Made by a program: the position numbers and the translations under genes. From assembly GCA_029721515.1 (NCBI GenBank), contig CM056563.1, positions 5,895,454-5,959,453 on the forward strand: a stretch of DNA of 64,000 bases. Direction: 5' to 3'. The notes beneath the pieces are model-generated. The model was not told the DNA's origin. It saw only the letters and a list, made by a program, of their open reading frames with translations, and searched no databases. The DNA comes from Synanceia verrucosa (lineage: Eukaryota; Chordata; Actinopteri; Perciformes; Synanceiidae). Shown piece after piece: positions 12,551 to 24,097 of the stretch; within the stretch, counting starts at the first letter, position 1, and each line of letters opens with the position of its first letter.

Positions 12551-15500
12551 CTGAGTGCTGAGTAGCTTTCATTCATCAATTATACACATTTTTGTCTGAA
12601 TGAAGAGGCGAGTGTGGGGATGTGGATCTATAATAATTTATGAGCCATAAGAAAACTGAACTAGAGCGCACATACCTGGAATAACTAATACTGACTTTAC
12701 ACTGAAAAATAGCTAATAGTCTTTTACTCTGACGATAAGCCGAAAAAGTCACCACAGTGCTGGTAAGTGACATTATACACTTATATCTGAATTACAATGG
12801 CATCTGTGTTTTAACATCACAACACTGTGTACTGTGGGTTATTCCAAAAAGCAAAGTCTGCGCAATTTGTCTGAAAGGATCAATAAAGTTTTATCTAATC
12901 TAATCTAATTTACATTCATTTCACAGGCAGCATCAAACATCCCCCTCAGTAGAGGTCTTTTATTCTGCAGAATGACTCTGTCCTTGATCAAAGTCTTAAG
13001 CTGCTTCCCCTCCTTTAGAGCTGAACTATAAGGAGGCTTATAGCCTCATAAATGACAGCAGAGTGAGGAAGGTCAATCAAGCACAGTGCACACATGAGAG
13101 GACATCTAATCAGATGAACTACCCGAACACACCTGAGTGAGTGTTGGACCAGCAATTTTGGCAATCATTTGATTATTCTAATGTATTCAAATGAAATTAG
13201 ATGTTTTACTTTCAGCACTACATCATTGTATAACCACACACCATCACATGTATTCTAGTCTACTAGTTAACCCAACATGGACACACACACACCAGCAGCA
13301 CATCAAACTGTCTCTGTGTGGTAATAAATGCTCTTTTCAGTCACAAAGTACAAAGTAATATTCTCTCGGGTAACTTCTGACACTGTGTGTGAGTGTGTGT
13401 GTTATCCAGATAGACATACAGTATCATCTATGGTGGAGGTAGGACCAGAATCCACTGTGTTCCTGAAGCTTGAAGACGTATCACTGCAGCTCACTCATTC
13501 TCATCTGAAAACACTTCAATGCTTCAGCTGGGACAAAGCCACGCCTTCCTCTCTCACCCCATCTCTCTCACTCTCTTGTTGCTAAGCAACTGTTCATCTC
13601 AAATGGGTAGTCATACACTGTAACACAGTACACACCGCAGTGTGTGATATTGCATATTCTTAGATGTATTTTATCATTTGTTGTACCGTGTCCACACATG
13701 TTGACTAAGGTTGTGCTCACACCTGCCTTATTTAGTTTGACTAAAGTTCCTTTCCTCCCTTGGTTCTGACCTTTTAGGCCGGTGTGTGATGACAATCATT
13801 CGAATTCTGGTGTGGACCAAACAAGCGGACCGAGACACAGATGAGGAGATGGTCTCGGAGCAGTTCCTATCAAACCCTGGTGCAGTTCGTTTCAGGTGTG
13901 AAAGCAGGCCAACCTCGATCCGACCCAGTTGCAAAAAAAAAAAAAAAATCTACCTTTTTGGATTTGACGTAGCCTGGCCTTAGCCCTCCGTCATCTTCCA
14001 CTGACTTATCATTTCCCTACATATTACATCTGGGTTTGATCCCCCTGGACTCGATTTCTCAGGATGATTTTGATGGAAATCATCCTGAGAAATCGAGGTT
14101 CAGGAAAAGCCTTATTTTTCAGTTAGCTCTGTTAGTGGTGAAGGAGTTGGCTAGCCTGAATGCTGGCGGCGCATTACACACATCATGACCAAACGTTAGC
14201 GACTGGGTAAAATCAGTTACATACTTTCTGATCACGATAAACTTCTGACAGAGGCAACAAATGTACTTGGTTAGGCTAAGAAAAAATATGTGGTTTTGAA
14301 TTAAAATGACATGGTTTCTTATGTAAAATATGTTGATACATAAGTTAGGTAACATTTCAGTGGTGTCTTCCCTCCCTCCTGCCCTACCAGTGTGCCTTCT
14401 CTCTCTTTACTGTATTGTTTGCTCTGGCTGACTAATAATGACCAAGCTTCAGCACAGTCATAGAGTTGGAAGTGAGAATGACCGGTATATTCCTGCACAC
14501 CAGACAAGGAAACGCTGGGTGGAGGAAAGCTGGAGATATACACTATATTGCCAAAAGTATTCACTCACCCATCCAAATAATCAGAATCAGGTGTTCCAAT
14601 CACTTCCATGGCCACAGGTGTATAAAATCAAGCACCTAGGCATGCAGACTGCTTTTACAAACATTTGTGAAAGAATGGGTCGCTCTCAGGAGCTCAGTGA
14701 ATTCAAGCGTGGAACTGTGATAGGATGCCACCTGTGCAACAAATCCAGTCGTGATCCAGTCAACTGTCAGCTGTATTATAAGAACGTGGAAGTGTTTGGA
14801 AATGACAGCAACTCAGCCATGAAGTGGTAGACCACATAAACTGACGGAGCAGGGTCAGTGGATGCTGAGGCACATAGTGCGAAGAGGACGCCAACTTTCT
14901 GCAGAGTCAATCACTACAGACCTCCAAACTTCATGTGGCCTTCAGATTAGCTCAAGAACAGTGCACAGAGAGCTTCATGGAATGGGTTTCCATGGCCGAG
15001 CAGCTGCATCCAAGCAATACATCACCAAGTGCAATGCAAAGCGTCTAATGCAGTGGTGTAAAGCACGCTGCCACTGGACTCTAGAGCAGTGGAGACATGT
15101 TCTCTGGAGTGACGAATCACGCTTCTCCATCTGGCAATCTGATGGATGAGTCTGGGTTTGGTGGTTGCCAGGAGAACGATACTTGTTGGACTGCATTGTG
15201 CCAAGTGTAAAGTTTGGTGGAGGGGGGATTATGGTGTGGGGTTGTTTTTCAGGAGCTGGGCTTGGCCCCTTAGTTCCAGTGAAAGGAACACTGAATGCTT
15301 CAGCATACCAAGACATTTTGGACAATTCCATGCTCCCAACTTTGTGGGAACAGTTTGGAGCTGGCCCCTTCCTCTTCCAACATGACTGTGCACCAGTGCA
15401 CAAAGCAAGGTCCATAAAGACATGGATGACAGAGTCTGGTGTGGATGAACTTGACTGGCCTGCACAATCAAGTCCTGACCTCAACCTGATAGAACACCTT

Positions 15501-18500
15501 TGGGATGAATTAGAGCAGAGACTGAGAGCCAGGCCTTCTCATCCAACATCAGTGTGTGACCTCACAAATACTCTTCTGGAAGAATGGTCAAAAATTCCCA
15601 TTAACACACTCCTAAACCTTGTGGACAGCCTTCCCAGAAGAGTTGAAGCTGTTATAGATACAAAGGGTGAACCCACGTCATATTGAACCCTATGGATTAG
15701 GAATGGGATGTCACTTAAGTTCATATGTGAGTCAAGGCAGGTGAGCGAATACTTTTGGCAATATAGTGTTCCTTTAGCATTTGTCCACTGGACCTAATTT
15801 ATAAACACTGATGTATGTGGTGCTGGTCTATCACTCTGCACAACAACGAAAGGCATCAGTACTCCAATGATGAAGGGCATCATTGCTTAACCCCATATGT
15901 TTTTTCCAGAGTATATATCCACTTAAAAGTCTAGAGGGCATCAAGAGTGTACCTGGTAAATGTAACCATTGTCAGTAACAGACGGCTGGTTGGCGGTCAC
16001 ACCACGAGGACCGACAGACATTTTCAGTATCTCCTCACAACCTGAGAGGAGGAGGACAAGGACAGAGTAAAGGACAACAAGGAGAAGAGAGGGAGAAATA
16101 AGATAAACACAGTATATTACACCCCATTTTGAGGGAAAACACTTTTTTTAGAGTGTTACTCTAGATGATTGACACCACTCTCATGTCAGTGATGATGTAA
16201 ACATAAAGCAACAGTAATTAGCTACCAGCACCTATAAAGAAAGATAAAGTGCAGCATTGAACTAACTGTGCTGTACCTCTTGGCGCATCATTTACATCAT
16301 TGTCATCTATTGTGCGTTTCTCACCTTTAATAGCAAACACTCCGTGGCAAAAGTCTTTGAAGTTGATCTTCCCGTGAGCGTTAGGATCAAGATATCTGGT
16401 GAACTTCTTCACCTGCAAGAGACAGCAGTCTATCACAGGTCTTTACAGCACAATACAGTAGCCTCTGACAGAAAAACAGAGGCACAACCCTCTTCAACTT
16501 ACTGCCGCATATTAAATATTTTTAGACATGTGGCTCTATGGATGTCACTGTGGTCACCCTCAATACTTCAGCTCATTCTCAGAACCTGAACCTGATTTGA
16601 TTGACAACCTCACAGTCAAATCACTGCAGAGGAAAAATGTTTGGCTGAGACACCCCTAGACGTCAATGTCTGGTGGTTGGCCAGTCTACCACATTTTTCT
16701 TTTTGAAAATGAAAATAAAAATGATAACTTGCCCCATACTTTTTTGGGTTTATGGATAAATGCCTGTAAAATAATATTCTCATCTTCAATAGTAATGCTG
16801 TGGTGAGAAAGTAGGCTGTTATTATTATTTCTATCACTTAAAGAATGTCAAAATAAAGAGCATAAAACAAATGCCTCTGTATGAGAATAATCTGTTATAT
16901 AACAATAATTAAAATTTATGAGGATCCCATTTTTTTCTCCATCAGAGCCAGAGCTGCAGCTCATGACAGAAATATGCAAAGACAGCCCTGCATCTGTGCT
17001 AAAGCTGTATTCATTTAAATTTTGGTCTTTGTGTCTGTTTTAGTGTCAAATGTTTTTTTTTCCCTCAAACCCTTACAAAAACTCCACATGTCAAAAAGCT
17101 AACTCACCAAAAAAAAAATACTTGCGTTGTGTTGTTATGTAATGAATTGTGTATACTCTGCAGGTTGATGTCCATATAGCAAACTGAGATGAATGTGGCA
17201 TCAGTCAGACACTGCTCTTAAACTAATGAAGATGGATACAGTATTTGGCTCTAACCATATAGGAGCATGATGGATTACCGAGTTTCAAAATCATGGGATA
17301 AGCAACAAATGATGTATCAAAAGCACTTCCTTAGACCACTTTTGATAGATCCTGACCACTGCAGACCAGGAACAGACCACCAGAGCTACAGTTCTGGAGA
17401 TGCTCTGATCCAGTCCTCTAGACATCGCTGTTTGCTTCTTGTTGTCAAACTTGAGGATTAAAATGTTCATTTGAAGCCTTATATATCCAGGAGCCAAGAT
17501 GAAGAGATTATCAGTGTTACTCACTTCACCTGGCAGTGGTCATAATCTTATGCTTTATCTGTATATAGTACGTACGTGTACACACGCACGCACAATATAC
17601 ACATCACTGCTTTTTGCTCACAGCAGAGTGGAAATCCATTAACTCTCTGAGTGCCGTTGACGATTTACGCCATCAGTGTATTTTTTTTTTTTTTTTTTGC
17701 AGCTGGTCGTTGATCAGGGTCTCCCGCAGCCTGTGAATAGTTCTGGGGCTTCTGTGATTTGTAGTCGGGACATAGAGTTAATATGCGCCACAGAGCATAG
17801 GAAGTGGAGACAATCGCATTTAGAGAACAAAACAAACGGATCCTGGACAAAAAGTGGCCTCTACTCTCCTCCACATAAAACAAAAACGGAACAAGGTAAA
17901 AACAAGTTTTTTTTTCCATGATGAAATAGCACATCTCTTCTTTCATTTGAGCTATTCAGTGTTTTCAGATACGGTACAAAATATTCTGTGGGTCTAGGAA
18001 TATGACTGAAAATGGGCAAAAAACGCTGGCATAAGGCACTTTTTTTTAAAATTTGTGTCATAAAGAAGCGTTTGCCTACATGTCAACAGTGCAGTGAGCG
18101 CTGCTGACAACGTCATCCAGCCTCCCCTCAAGCTTTTTTCAACCTCTTCTATAAATGGTTCACACAAAGTCGAGGTGACATTTCCTGTGGTTGAAATAAC
18201 TGTCACACATCAGGAGATTATGATTCCCAAGCTCACAGTCATACTCAGAGCAGATGTTGTGAACACCATCGGACACAGGCCTTTGTTCTGGATGAATAAA
18301 TCAAAGCGTACAGCGGACCATGGACCCTCGACACACTATTATCTGACACGCACACAGTCACACAGCTCAGTGACACATCATCACAAGGCTTAACACGGCT
18401 CGGTGTCAACATCAAATGCCTACACACTCTTTAATGTCAGGCAGGCAGAAAACGGTGTCAACAGTTCTGCAAGCATTAACGTAATGTCATCATCAATAAA

Positions 18501-20858
18501 TCAATCAATTATTTTCCAATTGCATATAATACAATAATGTGGTATCTTTTTTTCTTTAGAAAAATTTTAATATGAGAAAGCAGAAATTGAAGGGCTAAAA
18601 TTAGTGTTCACACACAGAAACCAATGATTTTTAAGTACAAATAGAGAAATAAACTATATAAAATGTGCTTTGATAACTCTTGCATTTGAACTGTAATAAT
18701 TCTTGGTGGTGGCGAGATAAACATGAGGAATAAACTATGGGAATAAATAAATAAAGTTGTTTTTTCACACTTGTCGCAATCTGATGCTCACTGCAGCCAA
18801 CTAATCACCATAGAAACTGATGTTTCTGTTTTCCAAATAAATCAAATGTAAATACAGGACTGGTGCAGTGAGCACCATCTCACAGGCGGATCATTTCATT
18901 ACTGAATAACAGACCAATCCGCTCACAGACTCCTTGGGAAGCTCTCGTCGCCATGGTGATAAAGAACACAGAGACGAGGTGCTGTGAGAGGGGAGGAGGA
19001 AGATGGGATAAGTCGCTGCCTCACTCTTAGTACGACGGAGTTATTTTTAGTATTGTGTTCAGGGTGCTCCGCTTAGCCGCCATGACAGCTGAAAGGAAAA
19101 TCTACTCTCGCTGTTAGCTATTATTTATCTGGTGACGCTTATGCCTCCAGGATTTACTACCGATTCCCTTTTCTCCTCTGGGTTCATTTTCATCTCTCTT
19201 CCAAGCTCCTGTTTCATACAACAGTCTCCACCAGACACCAAGCAGAGTTTAAGAGAAAATGTACTACTCACCAAAAAATACATGCATTATATTGGCAGCA
19301 TAGTTTTCATTTAATCCTCCATATTCATCTATATTCCATGACAAAAGGGCTTTCACTGAGAAAACAACCCGTTGATAAACTGAGGAGAAAGACAGGTAGC
19401 AGCTCTGTCCAGAGCTTTTAAACTAATAATGATAGATGCAGCATTTAGCTCCATATCTTAGAATATGGTAGTATGAAGGATTAGTGACCCATGCTAGTGC
19501 CAGGTTCAATATTACAGCTGGAGCCCTGTGACTGGGGGTGCGCTCTCCAAGGTACTGATCCCACTGTATGGCTGGTATAACCTGCTGCATCCTGCCTGTG
19601 CTTGTCTGGCCACCAAGGACACATCAGATCCATCATTTATATACTGTAGCTGGGTCCCTCTAGAGCTAATCTGCACCTAAGAGTGCCCTCAACATCTTTT
19701 CAAATTATCTGCACCTGTGCTCTGCATGAACCCTCTGCATTCAACTTCCTCCCTTAACTTTAAGTATATGTATTCAATCTAAGTTGGGTGTAACAACTTG
19801 GAAAGATGTAGTCAGACTGCACACTTCTTCAGAACTGTTATGTCCTCCAAGTGAATCCCAATATTGTTTCTATTCAGTGGCTGCTACTTGACCAGCTAAT
19901 GGGTCACATGATGGGAAAAGGACAGAGAATTGAAGTATGTACTCTTACCTGCATTTGATGTGCATGAGAAACCAATAGAAATGCAACTGCAACACTTTTT
20001 ACAAACAAATTAGCTCATCACCTTGTTTACGGATCTGCACAACTGCGCACAATGACCTAATACAACAGAGGACTTAAAAATGATACCACAATATAAATTG
20101 TCTGACTGATGAATGTGTAGATTATGAATATCCAACACACAAAAAATATGAAAATGTATTCTCCACAGATGTTTTCGGTCACTGTGATATTTGCTGCAGT
20201 CACACTGCTTGATGTCACAAGATGCATTAGGACAACATTGGATAGAGGAATTGGAGCACATTTTGAGTGTGTAAACATTCACCAGAGCAAAGCACTAGCC
20301 AGTATGGTAGGTGTTTAGGAATACCCCGGCTAAAAAAATCTCTGCACAGCTATTTGTTGTGCTTTGTTTTTATGGCATCTGTTAAAGCCCAGACTAGTTC
20401 ATCTGGCCTCTCTGTTGTTCGTTAATAAGCTGGAACCGTTTACACCAAGAGGCAGACACAGAGCAGCTAACAAACATGATACAGTCATACAGCAGCTAGC
20501 TAATGTCTAGCTAGAGTCATTAAAGCTAACACCTTTAGCACACCTGTGACAATTAAAGGGAGGACAGGTTGTCTGTCGCTGCCGGGAGCTCATAATGTCC
20601 ACCAGACCACCAGACGACACTTGTTACTAATTAGCTTTTTTTCTGAATGTTTGTTGGGCGACCACAGGCTTGTGCTGTAGTTACCCGGTCCTCTCTGCCT
20701 CTCACCTCGTCTCCTTGACCGAACTGAAGACCGAGGTCCACCAAGTGCTCCACCCGGATGAAGCCGTCAGCATCCTCGTCACACACGTCGAAAACCTCCT
20801 TGAGCCTCCTGAGGAACTGCAGGAGCTGCTCCTGGTCAGGAGCGACGCGTCCTGCCAT
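4745..20858 (-). CDS. rab11fip4: Rab11 family-interacting protein 4 (class II FIP)
   Basis: Effector that binds Rab11 and Arf GTPases and guides recycling endosomes, including to the cleavage furrow (family knowledge). Fifteen coding exons join in frame to 602 aa (human about 637): 20706-20858, 16325-16412, 15953-16041, 11471-11634, 11157-11318, 9986-10120, 9431-9466, 9061-9169, 7198-7301, 6694-6834, 6247-6328, 5670-5807, 5392-5538, 4942-5085, 4745-4861. Exons 1-2 encode two EF-hand-like units, with loops at residues 27-38 (position 12 is His, so calcium binding is doubtful) and 60-71. A Ser/acidic region (about 130-200) precedes the conserved YNSELLDIYCSQCCKK segment, then a coiled coil from about 312 and the C-terminal Rab11-binding motif YMDKIILAILDHNPS. 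The short N-terminus separates it from FIP3. Whether this is the teleost a or b copy was not resolved. Start chosen as the first Met matching the family; upstream is GC-rich. Confidence 0.95.
8395..8766 (+). mobile_element. TTAA-flanked MITE, copy 1 of 3
   Basis: About 370 bp in a rab11fip4 intron, sharing ordered blocks (GGATTTGTAGTTGGGACAT, GTGGCCTCTACTCT, GAACAAGGTAAAAA, CATGATGAAATAGAG) with 17639-18050 and, inverted, with 54888-55258. The right end is GGCACTCAATGAGTTAA, so it ends on TTAA (8761-8764), the target of piggyBac-type transposons. No coding capacity. The left end is eroded. Confidence 0.8.
10700..10842 (+). repeat. 3' part of a SINE
   Basis: CTCCTCCAATGCATGTG, TTTCATAACTTGTGTGTG, GAGTGAAAATGTAATTT and ATCGAGGGACCAAATAAAG followed by a CTTCTTC tail match the 3' body of the fuller copy at 49560-49862. 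The tRNA-like head is missing, as with a 5'-truncated insertion. Confidence 0.75.
12174..12330 (+). repeat. tRNA-derived SINE-like sequence
   Basis: GTTCACCTGGTAGAGCGAAC resembles a tRNA D-arm/A box, and GGTTTGAATCC (12239-12249) is a good RNA polymerase III B box about 55 bp later. There is no closed cloverleaf, so this is read as a SINE head and not a tRNA gene. It lies in a rab11fip4 intron. Confidence 0.6.
12518..12546. repeat. (CA)n microsatellite
   Basis: About 14 CA units in rab11fip4 intron 3, far from any splice site. Confidence 0.95.
14050..14097. repeat. Perfect 21-bp inverted repeat with 6-nt loop
   Basis: The arms 14050-14070 and 14077-14097 (starting CTCGATTTCTC and ending GAGAAATCGAG) are exact reverse complements around the loop TGATGG. 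It lies in rab11fip4 intron 3. It could be the core of a fold-back element or a transcribed hairpin. Confidence 0.9.
14541..15768 (+). mobile_element. Tc1/mariner transposon, about 1.2 kb, inactive
   Basis: The left terminus CACTATATTGCCAAAAGTAT is mirrored at the right end by ATACTTTTGGCAATATAGTG, giving terminal inverted repeats of about 25-30 bp. A TA dinucleotide flanks the left end (14539-14540) and a degraded TT the right. The element lies in rab11fip4 intron 3, in the opposite orientation to the gene. Its size and transposase order fit a Tc1-like element of teleosts. It carries a disrupted transposase and should be immobile unless complemented in trans. Confidence 0.95.
14674..15686 (+). 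pseudogene. Tc1-like transposase, broken
   Basis: DDE-type transposase for cut-and-paste movement. The N-terminal part starts at 14674 (MGRSQELSEF..RGTVIGCHLC) in one frame and ends at a stop at 14828-14830. The rest continues in another frame from about 14830, so a frameshift or deletion separates them. A second break is an in-frame TGA at 15147-15149 after WQSDG. The catalytic-core landmarks remain visible: WSDESRF, then GGIMVWGCFS, FQHDCAPVHK and SPDLNLIEHLWDELE. Helix-turn-helix DNA-binding remnants lie in 14862-15000. Two independent lesions mean no functional protein. Confidence 0.93.
17639..18050 (+). mobile_element. TTAA-flanked MITE, copy 2 of 3
   Basis: Begins TTAACTCTCTGAGTGCCG at 17639, which is the inverted match of the right end of copies 1 and 3 (CACTCAATGAGTTAA). 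It then shares the body blocks of those copies. Poly-T at 17682-17699 lies inside. The right terminus after GGCATAAGGCAC (about 18040) is damaged. It lies in rab11fip4 intron 1. Confidence 0.8.
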
Positions 20859-22163
20859 CGTAGAGCTGGCTGAAGACTGATTTTTTTACTGTTAATGAAC
20901 CGTTGTGACGGTCGTCATCTTTACTCACGTCCTCCTCCTCCACCACTGCTGCTGCTGCTGCTGTAAGTGGAAGCGTTGCTTGTTCAGGAGGCGCGAGAAG
21001 TTACGGAAAAAGGCGATGATTTACGACTGGGACACGAGGCATTGCGTCACAAACCGGCTGCCAATCAGTGATCCAGATTCCAGGTGTGTTATAACAGTCT
21101 AAGCAGCTGCTTCCAAGACCTAAAATACCCTTTGAGCTCCACCGAAAAGCAAAGAATCATATCAACGTGTAAAACTGTATGGAAGCCAATTAAAGTAATA
21201 ATCACAAAAAAAAATGAAATTAAATAAAATACTCAAGATGGAGTAGTATTTCAAGATTAAGATTATGGTTTCCACTGACTAGGATCAGGGGGATACTTAT
21301 TACTATTATTACTTATTCAATTATTTCATTTCTGTCATTTGTTGATTTTTGTTACTGTAACCGTTTTAAGCTGCTGTGGCAGCTGAATTACTGAATAAAC
21401 TATTCTCTTATAGATGCACTATGTTTTTACATTACCTTAACGACACCATAGATAAATTGTATACATGTATATATTATACTACATCTGGTCATATTTTACA
21501 GTATGAAATTTGGCATGCTTTAATGACTATTTAAACCACAATCGTCTGCACAGGAGGGTCAAAGTTCAAGGCTCAATGTCATGAGGAAGAAGTATATCCC
21601 AACTGTACACACATTGTAAAAGCAGCAGCAGTATGTACGAAAAGTAAAAAAAAAAGAAAAGTATACAATTAGGAATGTAGCAGTAGTTTAGCTATAAGTC
21701 AAAATGATCAGATTCTGAAGAGAATAATTCTGAACAAGACTGAGTATGCAGGGTCACAGTGGAAAAATTAAGTTTACACAAAATTGTTGGTATGCATACT
21801 AAAACTCTTTGTACATGCTAAACATTTTTCTACAGCATTTATGTAATGCATAAAGGAGATGGAGGTTGTACTTGTAGTACATGTCTGGTACATGCATGAC
21901 ACCTGCAGGCACTGCACTGTTTCCTGCTTGAGTAAAATAGGAAATCTGGGACACAGCAAGTGATTTTTTTTGTATACAGTCTATTAAGTTTGCTTTAGTA
22001 AGTCTTGATTCTAATTTATCATCTCATATCCTTGATGTAGGAATGATTTTGACCTACAGTATCTCATAATTTTAACATACTATCCATATTTTCAAATTCT
22101 TACATTCCTACCATTTTTTTCTTTTCATGGCAGAAATAGCCTTCGGCGTAAAATAATACATGT
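20859..22163. promoter_or_regulatory. rab11fip4 upstream region / gap to coil
   Basis: The first few hundred bases upstream (in gene sense) of the rab11fip4 start are the presumed promoter and 5'UTR. They hold a CTG-type run at 20945-20961 and several CpGs. No TATA box at a convincing distance was seen. The rest up to the coil polyadenylation signal is AT-rich with no gene recognised. Confidence 0.4.
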
Positions 22164-22169
22164 TTTATT
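22164..22169 (-). terminator. coil: Polyadenylation signal of coil
   Basis: AATAAA on the minus strand (TTTATT on plus), about 330 nt past the coil stop codon at 22496, with no better signal between. Confidence 0.55.
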
Positions 22170-22495
22170 AGAAAAAAGTGTTTATACAATACTTATATCC
22201 ACAGTCACATCACTGTACAAATCATAAAACCATTTCGTCCCAGTACTGGAAGTGATCTAGCTTCCTTATTAAAAAAAACAGCATTTTATATCCATCCATC
22301 AACATCTGTTGGTGCTTCCACCTGCAGTTGCTCTTCTGTGTAAAGTGATGACTTCTTTAGGCGTACAGAGAATATATTCATATCCCTAAGCTGTCATAAA
22401 CAATGTACAGAAGTTATTCTGTGCTGAAGGACAAATTGAAGAATCCTAAAACAACTAAAAAATAAGGAAAACGTGAATTCATGCAAAGGTGCATT

Positions 22496-24040
22496 TTAAA
22501 TGATCAGTCTTGGTTCCAGCAGGGAGTCCCATCGCTCTGTCACCTGAGGGAGGAGAGAAACACATTATTTAACCAGGATTATGCTCAAGACCACAAGCCT
22601 ATCCCAGCTGTCTTAGGGTGAAAGGCAGGGTATACCCTGGACAAGTCTCCAGTTCATCACAGGACACATACTGTGCATTTACATGGAAGCGTAATAATTC
22701 AATGCATTGGCTTAACTCAACTATGTGTGAATTATTATTTTCATGTGTACACCTTAGTTTAACAAAAAAAATGGACAATTGCAGTTGGTTTAAGACCCCT
22801 AGATAACTCGGTTGTTCATCGCACTAGGCGTGCTTGTATACAGTGAACTGGACTTTGCGTTCTGTGCGTGCTTGTGATTTTCCCTTATCATTTGGTGGTG
22901 GCGTCTTTCCTCCATATTCAATGAAAGAGCGCCGTTTGGCATCACATTAGTGCTATATGTCATCACAAACAACATATAGAGGAACATAGCATCATCTTTC
23001 TCGAGTGCCTGAGGTTGTTGTTGTTGTTGGTGGTGGTGAAGAGGTCAAGCAGAAGTTGCTCTATTACCAGTAGTTGAAACCTATTGTAGTGGGGTATGAC
23101 GTGCTTTCGGACCTCATTATGAATCTGAAATATATTGTAACAAAGTGGAGAAGAATTTAGAGACAGACGGGCCTTTAACCTAATCCCCATGCATGTTTTT
23201 GGATGGTGGGAGGAACCCGGAGAGAACCCACACAGAACCCAATACCTTGTTGCTGTGAGACGACAGTGCTAACCACTACATCACCGTGCTGCCGTAGATT
23301 AATTATGTTAATTACATTCTCGTGAAAATAAAACCTAAAATATAAGTATGAACATGAAAATTCATGAATATCATATTTCATATTTGATAAAATAGTAGCC
23401 AAATAGTTAAGGCTTACCCGGGAGCTTCTGGACACTGCATACTCCACGCTCTCTGAGCCATCAGGGTTCTGATAGACCAGGTCAAACTTACCAGGTTCTA
23501 CAGGAGCTGATGGAGAAGCACCAAGTTATGAATTATCATAAAACAAATTTACTCTGTTCCTGCCACATTCCCCTGACCTGTATAATAATAACCATAATAC
23601 TGTATAGCCATAGTCAGCTTTCAGTCAGTGATATGTAACACCAGTGACTGTAACTCTGTACTTATTTTGTTATATTGCTAAATGCTGAGCTTTGTGACAC
23701 ATAAACCACATTTTCTAGCTGTGTTTTGGAAAACAGTTTTGCATTCTGACATATTTACTTTGAATAATACATTTTAAATAATATATGATTAATATTCTAA
23801 GTATCAGTGGTGAAATGATCCCTACCTTGACAGGTATTCAGTAGTTCCAGCTCAATCAGTTTGGTGGTTATGTCAAAGCTCACAATCTTGCCCTCCTAGA
23901 ACGTACAGCAACACAGTCTGTCAGCAGCAGATCTATAAGACTTCATTACAACATCCCGTCCAACGTCAGGAATGAGTGCACTCACCTTGTACTCTGATAC
24001 CTCTGGTGTGTAGTTCTCAGTTAGCTCCAGTAACTATGGT

Positions 24041-24097
<57 letters not shown>

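Noticed and set aside
14975..15484. 169-codon minus-strand open frame
   Set aside because: Antisense shadow of the Tc1 transposase.
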